Below, piece after piece: positions 1 to 6,723 of a DNA stretch of 13,845 nt (within the stretch, counting starts at the first letter, position 1; each line of letters opens with the position of its first letter). Location of the stretch: assembly GCA_020061125.1 (NCBI GenBank), contig JAGUYV010000090.1, forward strand, positions 1 to 13,845. The letters run 5' to 3'. Made by a program: the position numbers and the translations under genes. The stretch is from a bacterium. Its GTDB lineage: Bacteria > UBP15 > UBA6099 > DSWB01. The notes under the pieces were generated by a model. The model saw only the letters and a list, made by a program, of their open reading frames with translations, did not search any database and was not told where the DNA came from.

Positions 1-2315
1 ATCAGAAACTGGGTTCCTTCGGGGCCGGTGCGCGCCACCTTGATGTCTCCGCCGAGCTGGTTCACGATGCCGTAACAGATGGACAGCCCCAGGCCCGTGC
101 CTTTGCCCACGGGCTTGCTGGTCACGAACGGGTCGAAGATGGTGCCGAGCAGCTTGTGCGGGATGCCGCTGCCCGTGTCCGCCACGGTGATGCGCAGGCA
201 GCCGTCCGCGGCTTCGGTGCCGATGGTGATGTGGCCGCCCGCGGGCAGCACATCTATGGCGTTGTCTATGAGGTTGACCAGCACCTGCTGCAACTGCACC
301 GGATTCACGGCCAGGGCCGGCACTGCCGGGGACAGTTTGGTGTGGAACCGGATATTGCTGAACCGCACCCGCGAGTACATGAAGTCGAGCACATCGTTGA
401 TTACATTGTTGACATTGCAGGCCTCGGCCACGCTTTCATTCTGCGAGGCGAAGCCGAGCAGGCGCATGGTGATGCTTTTGCAGCGCATGGTGTGCTGGCG
501 GATTTTGGACAGGGACTCGGAGATTTCCTGGAAGTTCGGCGAAGCCTTGATGCGATCGTCGCTGTCCAGGAGTTCGCCGGCCCAGCCCGCGGCCTCGTTG
601 ATCACGGCCAGGGGATTGTTGATTTCGTGGGCCAGGCCCGCGCCGAGCTTGCCGATGGCCGCCAGGCGGTCCTGGTGAATGAGCTGGAGCTGGAGCACCT
701 TGCGCGTGGTCACATCGCGGCAGATGTCCACGGTGCCGATCACATAGCCCTCGTTGTCGTACAGATGCGAGATGGTGATGGCAACATCCACATGCGCGCC
801 GTCCTTGCGCACGAACCGGGTTTCGTGATTGGTGACGCCGCCCTCGGTGTACAGGCGTTTGAGCAGGCGCGGATATTCTTTGGGGTCCGCGTACAGCAGA
901 TCCGCGGGGCGGCCCGTGACCTCGCTGCGGTTGTAGCCCAGAATGTCCTCGGCGCCCCGGTTGAAGGTGGCGATGTTGCCGCTCAAGTCAGTAGTGATGA
1001 TGATGTCGCGCGAGTTTTCGAGCACATTCTGCAGGTATTCCTTGGTGGCCTGCAACTCTTTCTGCTTGCGTTCGAGTTCGCGCTGCATGGACTTGACATG
1101 GGTGATGTCCTCGGAGATGCAGCACACGCCCGTGATCTCGCCCTTTTTGTTGATGATAGGGAACCGGATGGCGTGGTAGTAATAGTCCTTGCCGGCCCTG
1201 GCGATTTTCTCTTCGGAGACGAATTGTTTCTTGCCCTTGCGCAGGACTTCGCTGTCGTTTTTGCGGAAGATGTCCGCGGTTTCACGGGGCAGGATTTCGA
1301 GGTCCGTGTGCGTGATGATTTCCTTGAAGGACAGGCCCAGGGCCTCGCAGCCCTTGTCGTTGATCTGGATGTATTGCCCGTTCATGTTTTTGATGGAAAT
1401 GGGGAACGGAGCGGAGAGGAAGAAGGTTTCGAGCTGGACCAGGGATTCGGCGAGTTCGTCTTCGAGGTGGATGCGGTAAGTGATGTCGCGCGTGGCCTCG
1501 ATGACGCCGATGAGGTTGCCTTCATGGTCGGACAGGGGCGTCATCTTGGTGGAGGCGTACACATCCTTGCCGGTTTCGTCAATGTGGTGGTACACGGCGT
1601 TCTGCGGGCGGCGGGTGCGGAGCACTTCGCGCAGCAGGCAGTAGTCTTCGGTGATCTGGCATTCGCCGCGCAGCTTGTTGTCAATTTCATAGCAGAATCG
1701 GCCCACGACTTTATCGTATTCGAGGCCGTTGTTCTGCAGGTATGGCTGGTTCACATCGAGCACGACCATGTCCGGGCTGATGACCAGGATTTCGTCGGGC
1801 AGGGAGTCGAAGATTTGTTTAATTTTATTTCGCTCGGCGTCAATGCGCTGCTGGGCCTCGGTTTCGGCGCGGATGCGTTCCTTGGCCGTGGCGTACATGT
1901 CCCAGAGCAAGCGTGCGGAGATGTGGTCTATGAGTTCCACGCCATCGGGTTTTTGCTGCTGGAGCTGCGCGCGCACCTTGCTGCTGCCCGTAAGTTCCAG
2001 AAGCATGTCCATGGGCTGATCCGCGAGCATCTCGCGCCAGTCCGAGTAGGTTGCGATGCCCATGCTGCGCGCGAGCTTGAGGCCCGGGGCCTCGGAGTTG
2101 ATGTCGCTGACCGCGAGGATGTCCATCCAGAAATCGGCGAGCACGCGGCTCTGGAGCATTTCGAGAATGGCGATGCATCCCGGACCTGCGCCCACGATGC
2201 CGGCCTTGAAAACGCGGGCCTCGTCCTGTGGTCCGTAGGCGCCGTAATGCGAGGGCTGCGCGCCGCCGTTGCCGCCGGGCGTTTTGCCGCGTGAGGTTCT
2301 CGTGTCGTCCGCCAT
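1..2315 (-). CDS. Hybrid-sensing histidine kinase: N-terminal Rossmann-like domain, three PAS domains, HisKA and HATPase_c (3' end cut by window edge)
   Basis: Probably a cytoplasmic sensor kinase; no membrane segment is visible. 771 codons can be read from the ATG at 2315 and the frame stays open to the left edge. Residues 37-140 look like a Rossmann-type nucleotide-binding domain: a beta strand, a GAGPGC glycine turn (43-48), then LAVSDIN (67-73) as a second strand ending in an acidic residue, as in NAD-dependent dehydrogenases. PAS domains lie at about 165-280, 291-405 and 425-538, each ending in a D-I/V-T type PAC motif. The kinase core has the H-box LAHEINNPL with phospho-acceptor H563, N-box NLIDNAIDV (N685), G1 DTGSGIP (713-719), FDPF (727-730) and G2 GTGLGL (739-744). 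AAGGAG lies 10 nt before the ATG. The preceding protease gene ends 23 bp upstream, so the two are probably co-transcribed. The ligand and the partner regulator are unknown; a C-terminal receiver domain beyond the edge cannot be excluded. Confidence 0.93.
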   Translation of the reverse strand, partial: MADDTRTSRGKTPGGNGGAQPSHYGAYGPQDEARVFKAGIVGAGPGCIAILEMLQSRVLADFWMDILAVSDINSEAPGLKLARSMGIATYSDWREMLADQPMDMLLELTGSSKVRAQLQQQKPDGVELIDHISARLLWDMYATAKERIRAETEAQQRIDAERNKIKQIFDSLPDEILVISPDMVVLDVNQPYLQNNGLEYDKVVGRFCYEIDNKLRGECQITEDYCLLREVLRTRRPQNAVYHHIDETGKDVYASTKMTPLSDHEGNLIGVIEATRDITYRIHLEDELAESLVQLETFFLSAPFPISIKNMNGQYIQINDKGCEALGLSFKEIITHTDLEILPRETADIFRKNDSEVLRKGKKQFVSEEKIARAGKDYYYHAIRFPIINKKGEITGVCCISEDITHVKSMQRELERKQKELQATKEYLQNVLENSRDIIITTDLSGNIATFNRGAEDILGYNRSEVTGRPADLLYADPKEYPRLLKRLYTEGGVTNHETRFVRKDGAHVDVAITISHLYDNEGYVIGTVDICRDVTTRKVLQLQLIHQDRLAAIGKLGAGLAHEINNPLAVINEAAGWAGELLDSDDRIKASPNFQEISESLSKIRQHTMRCKSITMRLLGFASQNESVAEACNVNNVINDVLDFMYSRVRFSNIRFHTKLSPAVPALAVNPVQLQQVLVNLIDNAIDVLPAGGHITIGTEAADGCLRITVADTGSGIPHKLLGTIFDPFVTSKPVGKGTGLGLSICYGIVNQLGGDIKVARTGPEGTQFL

Positions 2316-2338
2316 TCGGCTTTGGCTCCTTGCCTTTA

Positions 2339-3505
2339 TTACTTAATATAGTCCGCCAGGGTAATGGCGATGTTTTTTTGTTCGCCACCCCGGTCCACGG
2401 TAAGCGAGAAGACCGCGCCCGGCGGCTGGCGCACCAGGGTGCGCATGCCCGATATGCCGGTTTCGGACGCGGGCCTGCCGTCCACGGTGAGGATCTTGTC
2501 TCCCATCTCCAGGCCCGCGGCATGCGCCGGGCTGCCCTGTGCCACGGACACCACCACATAATCGCCGTCCAGGCGCAGGGCCGTAAGCCCGGCGCGCTCT
2601 TCCTGCCAGGGATCTTTGTAATGCGCGTTGGGCGTGAGATAAATCATGCGGCGGTTGTAGTCCAGAACCACCGTGAACCGGCGCAGGATTTCCGTGCCCA
2701 CAAGGCCGTCAATCATGGAATTGAACGGATTCGCGGCGTGGGCGTAAACGCGGAACCCCTTGAATGTGGCGGATGCGAACTCCAGGGTGTCCGCGCGCAG
2801 AAGGATGCTGTCCACCGAGCCGCCCAGACCGTACACGGGCATGCGGTACACGGCGTGTTTTTTGTGCAGTTCGCTGGCGGCCAGAAATTCCGGATAGATG
2901 TCCACCATGCTGTTGGCGCCGGTGTCAATCATGAAATTGCCGGGCGCGCCGTCGAGCCTGCATTTGACCAGGGGCACATTCATGGCGAGGTTGATGGGCA
3001 GCGACTGCGCGCCCGACGGGGGCGTATACTGCGCCGGCTCGTGCAGGCGCATCACGCTCTTTTCAAAGTCCAGCTCCACGACCCAGCGGCGGAACAGGGG
3101 GTAGCCCAGGATCATGTCCATATCCTGTTCGATGGGTGCGGATTCGCGCCGCAGGGGGCCGCCGAGCAGGGGCATGTCCGGCTGCATCAGGGGCGCGCTG
3201 TCAAGCGCGATCATGTCCGCGGCGAACGACGGCATTTCGAGCGCGCCGCCCGTGGCGGCCACGGGCAGCTTGCCTGTGGGTTGAAGCCCGAGGCTCTTCG
3301 CCAGGTCCAGATCCACAAGGTTGTGTGTGGACCCGGTGTCAATCATGGCGCGGTATGCGCCTTGCCCGGACAGGGTGACATTGTCGAGAAAGATATTGTT
3401 GTGCTTGAGAGTGAACGGCGCCTCGTGCGCGGCCGCTCCGAGCGCCGTACTCCGCGCAGCAAGGACCGCCGCCAGAACCAGCGCCGCCAGTGTCATGCGT
3501 TTCAT
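2339..3505 (-). CDS. Exported two-lobed retropepsin-like aspartyl protease with C-terminal PDZ domain
   Basis: 388 residues, probably a periplasmic aspartic protease. Residues 1 to about 23 form a signal peptide (KR followed by an Ala/Leu-rich core, cleavage near ALG or AAA). Two retropepsin-like lobes follow, each with the catalytic signature: IDTGS at 55-59 (D56) and IDTGA at 193-197 (D194). Each lobe also has a later hydrophobic-GY/VG segment (MILGYPLF 131-138; IDGLVGTEIL 265-274) matching the second conserved psi-loop of the family. Residues about 305-386 form a PDZ domain (GSPAHAAGLEMGDKILTVDG). Because both active-site aspartates are on one chain, the protein could work as a monomer, unlike single-lobe retropepsins that must dimerise. 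The ATG start gives an intact signal peptide; a G-rich stretch before it is only a weak ribosome binding site. It is first in a likely operon with the sensor kinase. The substrate is unknown. Confidence 0.88.
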   Translation of the reverse strand: MKRMTLAALVLAAVLAARSTALGAAAHEAPFTLKHNNIFLDNVTLSGQGAYRAMIDTGSTHNLVDLDLAKSLGLQPTGKLPVAATGGALEMPSFAADMIALDSAPLMQPDMPLLGGPLRRESAPIEQDMDMILGYPLFRRWVVELDFEKSVMRLHEPAQYTPPSGAQSLPINLAMNVPLVKCRLDGAPGNFMIDTGANSMVDIYPEFLAASELHKKHAVYRMPVYGLGGSVDSILLRADTLEFASATFKGFRVYAHAANPFNSMIDGLVGTEILRRFTVVLDYNRRMIYLTPNAHYKDPWQEERAGLTALRLDGDYVVVSVAQGSPAHAAGLEMGDKILTVDGRPASETGISGMRTLVRQPPGAVFSLTVDRGGEQKNIAITLADYIK

Positions 3506-3539
3506 ATTTCCGCCCCCGCACGCTTTTGTTCTTGTCCTG

Positions 3540-3568
3540 ATAATAATGCAAAACCGCGCCCAGAGTAA
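3540..3568 (-). promoter_or_regulatory. Possible sigma70-type promoter for the protease-kinase operon
   Basis: On the minus strand, TATTAT (3540-3545) matches the -10 consensus at five of six bases. TTACTC lies 17 bp upstream (3563-3568) but matches the -35 consensus at only two positions. The position is sensible, 35 bp before the ATG at 3505, but the weak -35 keeps confidence low. Confidence 0.3.
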
Positions 3569-3597
3569 GCCCCCGGCGCGCGGCCGGGCCTGTGGAA

Positions 3598-3626
3598 TTG
3601 CGGCGCAGCCTGTCTTATGCTAATCT
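3598..3626 (+). promoter_or_regulatory. Extended -10 promoter for the zinc-ribbon gene
   Basis: TTGCGG (3598-3603), a 17-bp spacer, then TAATCT (3621-3626) preceded by TGC, giving an extended -10. Predicted transcription start is near 3633, inside a 12-bp palindrome. It fires away from the protease promoter, so 3506-3678 is a divergent control region. Confidence 0.45.
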
Positions 3627-3630
3627 GGTA

Positions 3631-3642
3631 CCCGGCGCCGGG
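3631..3642. repeat. 12-bp perfect palindrome at the predicted transcription start
   Basis: CCCGGCGCCGGG is self-complementary and is followed directly by an overlapping GGCGCCGG copy. It overlaps the predicted start of the zinc-ribbon transcript, so it could be an operator or a 5'-end RNA hairpin. In GC-rich DNA such palindromes also arise by chance. Confidence 0.5.
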
Positions 3643-3678
3643 CGCCGGCCCCGCAATTTTTCAAGGAATGGCTTCATC

Positions 3679-3969
3679 ATGAAAATGCGTTGCGAACAGT
3701 GCGGTTATGTGGGAGAGAAAATCAACTTCATGAAGCTGGACACCGCGGACAAAACCCTGGCGTATGTGGATGCATGTCCCGAATGCGGCTCGGGCGGGCC
3801 GTTCGAGCAGCTCGAAGAGCCGGAGCGGGAACTGCATCCCGAGGCCCAGGCCGTGGCGGACCGCGTGTTCGAGGAGCAGCGGCGGGCCGTGCTCGACCAC
3901 CAGGTCTCCGATGACACGCTTATCACCGACGAAGAACTCAAGAACCTCGACCTCGAAGACGGCGATTGA
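3679..3969 (+). CDS. Small zinc-ribbon protein with acidic C-terminal tail
   Basis: 96 residues. Two CXXC knuckles, C5/C8 (CEQC) and C33/C36 (CPEC), are spaced as in a rubredoxin-like or FmdB-like zinc ribbon, so one bound metal ion is expected. Residues 42-96 are highly charged and mostly acidic, predicted helical, ending NLDLEDGD. No catalytic motif is seen. A nucleic-acid or protein adaptor role is possible but unproven. The frame is open upstream to an ATG-less extension at 3592, but the ATG at 3679 puts the first knuckle at the usual place near the N-terminus and has AAGGA 11 nt before it, so it was chosen. A promoter lies upstream. The next gene has its own promoter, so this may be a one-gene unit. 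I do not recognise a named family. Confidence 0.8.
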   Translation: MKMRCEQCGYVGEKINFMKLDTADKTLAYVDACPECGSGGPFEQLEEPERELHPEAQAVADRVFEEQRRAVLDHQVSDDTLITDEELKNLDLEDGD

Positions 3970-4030
3970 CCCTCGCCGCCGCAAGAGCGCTCCAATCCAG
4001 TCCATGTAAACACAACCAGACGCGCGGCGT

Positions 4031-4058
4031 TTGCCGGCCGCTCTCCTCATGCTATAAT
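4031..4058 (+). promoter_or_regulatory. Strong extended -10 promoter for the SRPBCC-like gene
   Basis: TTGCCG (4031-4036, four of six), a 16-bp spacer, then a perfect TATAAT (4053-4058) preceded by TGC. The predicted start near 4065 leaves a leader of about 40 nt before the GTG start at 4108. This is the best-matching -10 box on the plus strand in the window. Confidence 0.7.
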
Positions 4059-4107
4059 TTTCCGCAATATGATTAACAGGGACGAAGACTGAAAGGAGAT
4101 ATGCGCT

Positions 4108-4617
4108 GTGAAATACGAGATTTACCACGAGATCGGGGCGAACATAGACGACCTGGTCAAGCTGACCCAGATGCGCGAGGAACGCGACCCCAAGGTGTAC
4201 CCGAATGTCACCAGCACCAAGCTGGTCAAGGAAGAGCGCAAGGGCAGCAAATACATCACCGTGCTGGAAACCTGCGCCAACGGCGACATCCCCCCGAAAC
4301 TGCGAAAGCTTATCAGGCCCGAAATGTTGAGCTGGCACGAATACGGCGAATTCGATTTCGACAAAAATGAATACCGCTACAAGGTCAAGACTTTTTACTT
4401 GAGCAATGTGTTCAGCATGCACGGCCGAGTGCAATGGACAAAGATTGACGAAAACCGAACGGGCCGCAGGATGAATGTCGAAATTGACATCAAGGTCCCG
4501 ATTCTCGGCAGAATTGCGGAGAAAAAGATTTCCGAGACCCAGATCGAGAACCTGAACCTCGACCCCGGGCGCATGCCCCAGGAAGTCGAGGAAGCCAGGA
4601 AACTGGGCAAGCTGTAA
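4108..4617 (+). CDS. DUF2505 / SRPBCC-like protein of unknown function
   Basis: 169 residues, no signal peptide or membrane segment, so probably cytoplasmic. The pattern of alternating strands (KYEIYHEIGA at the start, KYITVLETCA at 48-57, FDFDKNEYRYKVKTFY at 82-97, RRMNVEIDIKVPILG at 120-134) followed by a long C-terminal helix resembles the START/SRPBCC ligand-binding fold, closest in my judgement to DUF2505. That fold binds lipids or other hydrophobic ligands in many families, but no ligand can be read here. The start is GTG at 4108: AAGGAG (4093-4098) lies 9 nt upstream, while the ATG at 4101 is only 2 nt from it and opens another frame. It has its own strong promoter. No clear terminator follows. 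Confidence 0.82.
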   Translation: MKYEIYHEIGANIDDLVKLTQMREERDPKVYPNVTSTKLVKEERKGSKYITVLETCANGDIPPKLRKLIRPEMLSWHEYGEFDFDKNEYRYKVKTFYLSNVFSMHGRVQWTKIDENRTGRRMNVEIDIKVPILGRIAEKKISETQIENLNLDPGRMPQEVEEARKLGKL

Positions 4618-4702
4618 TTTTCCGGGTGAAAACAATACCGTTCATTTAAGGGAAACCCCGCCCAGCCCAAAAGGCTCTTCCCCACGACATCCTGCCCCCT
4701 GG

Positions 4703-4724
4703 ATTCCGGTCCTCTGACCGGAAT
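4703..4724. repeat. REP-like palindrome ending in GGAATGACG
   Basis: A perfect 9-bp inverted repeat, ATTCCGGTC (4703-4711) and GACCGGAAT (4716-4724), around loop CTCT. It sits in the form CTGGATTCC...GGAATGACGG, which resembles dispersed palindromic repeats with ATTCC/GGAAT ends known from many bacteria, such as dRS3 in Neisseria. A single copy is visible, so the dispersed nature is inferred. It lies between convergent genes. Confidence 0.6.
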
Positions 4725-4775
4725 GACGGTTTAAGAGAACGTGATTGGGGTAAAAAAACATCTTTCGGGCGCAGC

Positions 4776-4802
4776 AAAAGGGGGCGGCATGACGCCGCCC
4801 CC
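4776..4802 (-). terminator. Intrinsic terminator of the beta-barrel gene
   Basis: A perfect 9-bp GC stem, GGGGGCGGC (4780-4788) and GCCGCCCCC (4794-4802), with a 5-nt loop. On the minus strand the stem is followed by TTTT (4776-4779) then GC, and lies 38 bp past the stop codon at 4841. The U tract is short. There is no T run on the plus side, so it probably acts on the minus strand. Confidence 0.75.
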
Positions 4803-4840
4803 ATGGCATTCTGTTTGCCGCGCCGCGATGCGGCGGGTGT

Positions 4841-5395
4841 TCAGAACCGGTATCCCGCGCTCAAGCCCAAGCTGCCTTCATCCACAATCCACTGCAGGCC
4901 CGCGGTCGCGCCGCAGGGGAAGTCGTAGCCGGCCAGCGCATTGATGTCCAGGCTCTTGTCGTCGTCGCTGGTTGTCGCGCCCGCGGCGTTGGACAGGTCC
5001 ACATCCAGGCTGCTGTAGCCCAGGCCTGCACCCAGATACCAACCCTTGCGCGGCCCCGCGTCCATGGCGGACACATACCACAGGTGGTTCACGCTCAACT
5101 GCCACAGAGTCGCGTCGCCGCTCCAGCCCGTGGCCGTGGCGTCGGGATTCGTGTACAGGAACGCCAGTTTCCATGCGCGCGTGCCTTCGTCCACATACCA
5201 GTTGTAGTCCAGGCCAAACGACAGGGCGGCGTCGAAATCCAGGTTCGCAAGCCCTGACGACACATCGTCGTCAATCTGGAACCAGCCCAGATTCACGCCC
5301 AGTGAGCCGTCCACATCTTCAATCACGGGCGCGGCTGCGGCAGGAGCGCCGGCCAGCAACGCCAGCGCCAGCGCCAGAAACAGGATTCTCTTCAT
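4841..5395 (-). CDS. Small outer-membrane beta-barrel protein
   Basis: 184 residues. Residues 1-22 are a clear signal peptide (MKRILFLALALALLAG, cleavage near AAA-APV). The mature part alternates hydrophobic and polar residues, is rich in Gly, Asp, Trp and Tyr, and can be split into about eight strands (for example SLGVNLGWFQI 31-41, AALSFGLDYNWYV 56-68, ATLWQLSVNHLWYVS 95-109, GWYLGAGLGYSSLDVDL 118-134, SLGLSAGYRF 175-184). It ends in YRF, and a C-terminal Phe is the recognition signal for the BAM assembly machinery. This fits an OmpA/OmpW-like eight-stranded barrel; pore or adhesin function cannot be told. GGAGG lies 11 nt before the ATG and a terminator follows. The SGNH hydrolase gene is upstream on the same strand, 172 bp away. 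Confidence 0.85.
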   Translation of the reverse strand: MKRILFLALALALLAGAPAAAAPVIEDVDGSLGVNLGWFQIDDDVSSGLANLDFDAALSFGLDYNWYVDEGTRAWKLAFLYTNPDATATGWSGDATLWQLSVNHLWYVSAMDAGPRKGWYLGAGLGYSSLDVDLSNAAGATTSDDDKSLDINALAGYDFPCGATAGLQWIVDEGSLGLSAGYRF

Positions 5396-5511
5396 AACCT
5401 TTCACACCTCCGGATTTTGTGAGTTTATGTAAATAATCATAATAGATTCCTGCGGCGCCGGTCCCGGAATTCCATGGTTCCGATACGCATCGCAACACGC
5501 TCTTGTTCCTA

Positions 5512-5540
5512 TCTATATTATCCGGAAAACGAAGCATCAA
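5512..5540 (-). promoter_or_regulatory. Weak candidate promoter for the beta-barrel gene
   Basis: On the minus strand, TTGATG (5535-5540), a 17-bp spacer, then TATAGA (5512-5517), each four of six to consensus. The leader would be about 110 nt. An AT-rich stretch nearer the gene (5420-5445) contains TATTAT but no fitting -35, so the true start is undecided. Confidence 0.25.
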
Positions 5541-5567
5541 GACCCTTGGGCGGAAAAAAACCGGGAG

Positions 5568-6689
5568 CTATGGCTTGCACAAACCTGCGCGCTTCTGGCC
5601 ATTGTCTATCATCGTGAGCTGTTTCTCGATTTCCGGCATCAATGTGTCCGCGATGATCTCATGCGCTTGTGCGTTGAGGTGAAAATCGTCCGGCGTCACC
5701 CAGAATTCACCGAGCGGCTGTTTCCGGATCAGCGCCCCGGTGACATCCAGCCAGGGAATGTGCTCCTCGTCGAGGGTTTGCGTCACCGTGTCATGAAACT
5801 CCTGGTAGGGGTAGGGCTTTCCGCGGCTCATTCCTTGATAGACCGGCCATGGGAAGATCACGAACAATGTGTTGACGCAGGATCCGCGCCGGGCGCTGAA
5901 TTTCCTGACGGCTTTCTGCCACTCTCTGAAGTGAACTCCTTCGGTGTCATAAATCGGCGCCATGAATTCGGGGCCTGTCGGAGCGGTTCGCGGATCCAGT
6001 TCCTCGTAGTTGCGTAAAGACACGCTCATGTCGGACCTGGCCTTCATTTTGACATATTTTAAAAATCTGTATGTGCTGAAATTTTCACTTAACAAATTTT
6101 TCATCTTCGAACCGAACCCGCCGCTTTCATTCAGGGGATATGAATAGGTCAGGTCATTGAGCAGAAATTGTACGATCACCAGATCGGGGCTGAATCCGGC
6201 GGCTTTGCGGTCCAGAACAAGCCATTCCTGCATGGTGTTGTAGCCGCCCACGGACATGTTGAGGACTTCCACGCGCGGAGCGCCCTTTTTGCGCGCAAAG
6301 CGGGTTTGCAGAATGCTCGTGTAAACCGATTCCTCGGGCAGCGACATAGCCGCGGTCATGGAGTCGCCCAGGACCACGATCCGTTTGACTCCGGGCGGTT
6401 TCTTCACCATGAAGTCCGGCCCCCGGAATCCGTGGCCATTGGTTCTCACGATATGGTTTCCGGCCTTGATGCGGGCGTTGGGCCTGTACTCGAAGTTCAA
6501 ACCCGGAACCTTGCTTTTCACATATATCGTTCGCGGGAACATGTTGAATGCGCGGAAGACCGCTTCGACCATCAGCAGCAAAAGGAATATAGACAGCATT
6601 GCCGCGGCTGCTGCGAACGCCATTTTTTTCCAGCGTGTTTGTTGCGGATTCGGCAAGCCTTGTTGGCCCTTGTTTCGATTTCCGTTCAC
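5568..6689 (-). CDS. Membrane-anchored SGNH/GDSL-family hydrolase
   Basis: 373 residues. A basic N-terminus (to K22) precedes one membrane helix at about 23-46, so the rest should face the periplasm. SGNH blocks are present in order: I, VVLGDSMT (105-112, nucleophile S110); II, MSVGGYN (145-151); III, FLLND (175-179, N178); V, DDFH (334-337, D334 and H337). The family removes acyl groups from sugars, lipids or peptidoglycan; a role in envelope polysaccharide acetylation is likely but inferred. The start is GTG at 6689, just after an in-frame stop, with no good ribosome binding site; ATG at 6623 (M23) is an alternative that would remove the basic tail. The carbonic anhydrase gene ends 34 bp upstream, so co-transcription is possible. 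The interior is visibly AT-richer than its neighbours, for instance about one third G+C at 6061-6120. Confidence 0.88.
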   Translation of the reverse strand: MNGNRNKGQQGLPNPQQTRWKKMAFAAAAAMLSIFLLLLMVEAVFRAFNMFPRTIYVKSKVPGLNFEYRPNARIKAGNHIVRTNGHGFRGPDFMVKKPPGVKRIVVLGDSMTAAMSLPEESVYTSILQTRFARKKGAPRVEVLNMSVGGYNTMQEWLVLDRKAAGFSPDLVIVQFLLNDLTYSYPLNESGGFGSKMKNLLSENFSTYRFLKYVKMKARSDMSVSLRNYEELDPRTAPTGPEFMAPIYDTEGVHFREWQKAVRKFSARRGSCVNTLFVIFPWPVYQGMSRGKPYPYQEFHDTVTQTLDEEHIPWLDVTGALIRKQPLGEFWVTPDDFHLNAQAHEIIADTLMPEIEKQLTMIDNGQKRAGLCKP

Positions 6690-6723
6690 GGTTTCCGGTT
6701 ATTAATGTTAACAGGATTTCCCG

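Noticed and set aside
156-2294. A 712-codon open frame on the plus strand
   Set aside because: It is antisense to the histidine kinase. The minus strand shows complete PAS, H-box, N-box and G-box motifs, while this frame is Val/His/Gly-rich with no recognisable domain; long antisense frames are expected in GC-rich coding DNA.
2228-3568. A 446-codon open frame on the plus strand
   Set aside because: It is antisense to the protease with its signal peptide, two DTG motifs and PDZ domain. The product is His/Gly/Arg-rich without motifs.
4021-4045. GCGGC...GCCGC inverted repeat as a terminator of the zinc-ribbon gene
   Set aside because: The stem is short with a large loop, no T run follows, and it overlaps the -35 region of the next promoter.
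3661-4635. A 324-codon open frame on the minus strand spanning two plus-strand genes
   Set aside because: It covers the zinc-ribbon and SRPBCC-like genes, which have CXXC pairs, good ribosome binding sites and promoters. The frame itself crosses a promoter and has no domain.
5535-5567. T run after the SGNH gene stop as a terminator
   Set aside because: On the minus strand CTCCCGG is followed by seven T, but no convincing GC-rich stem precedes them, so I did not annotate a terminator.
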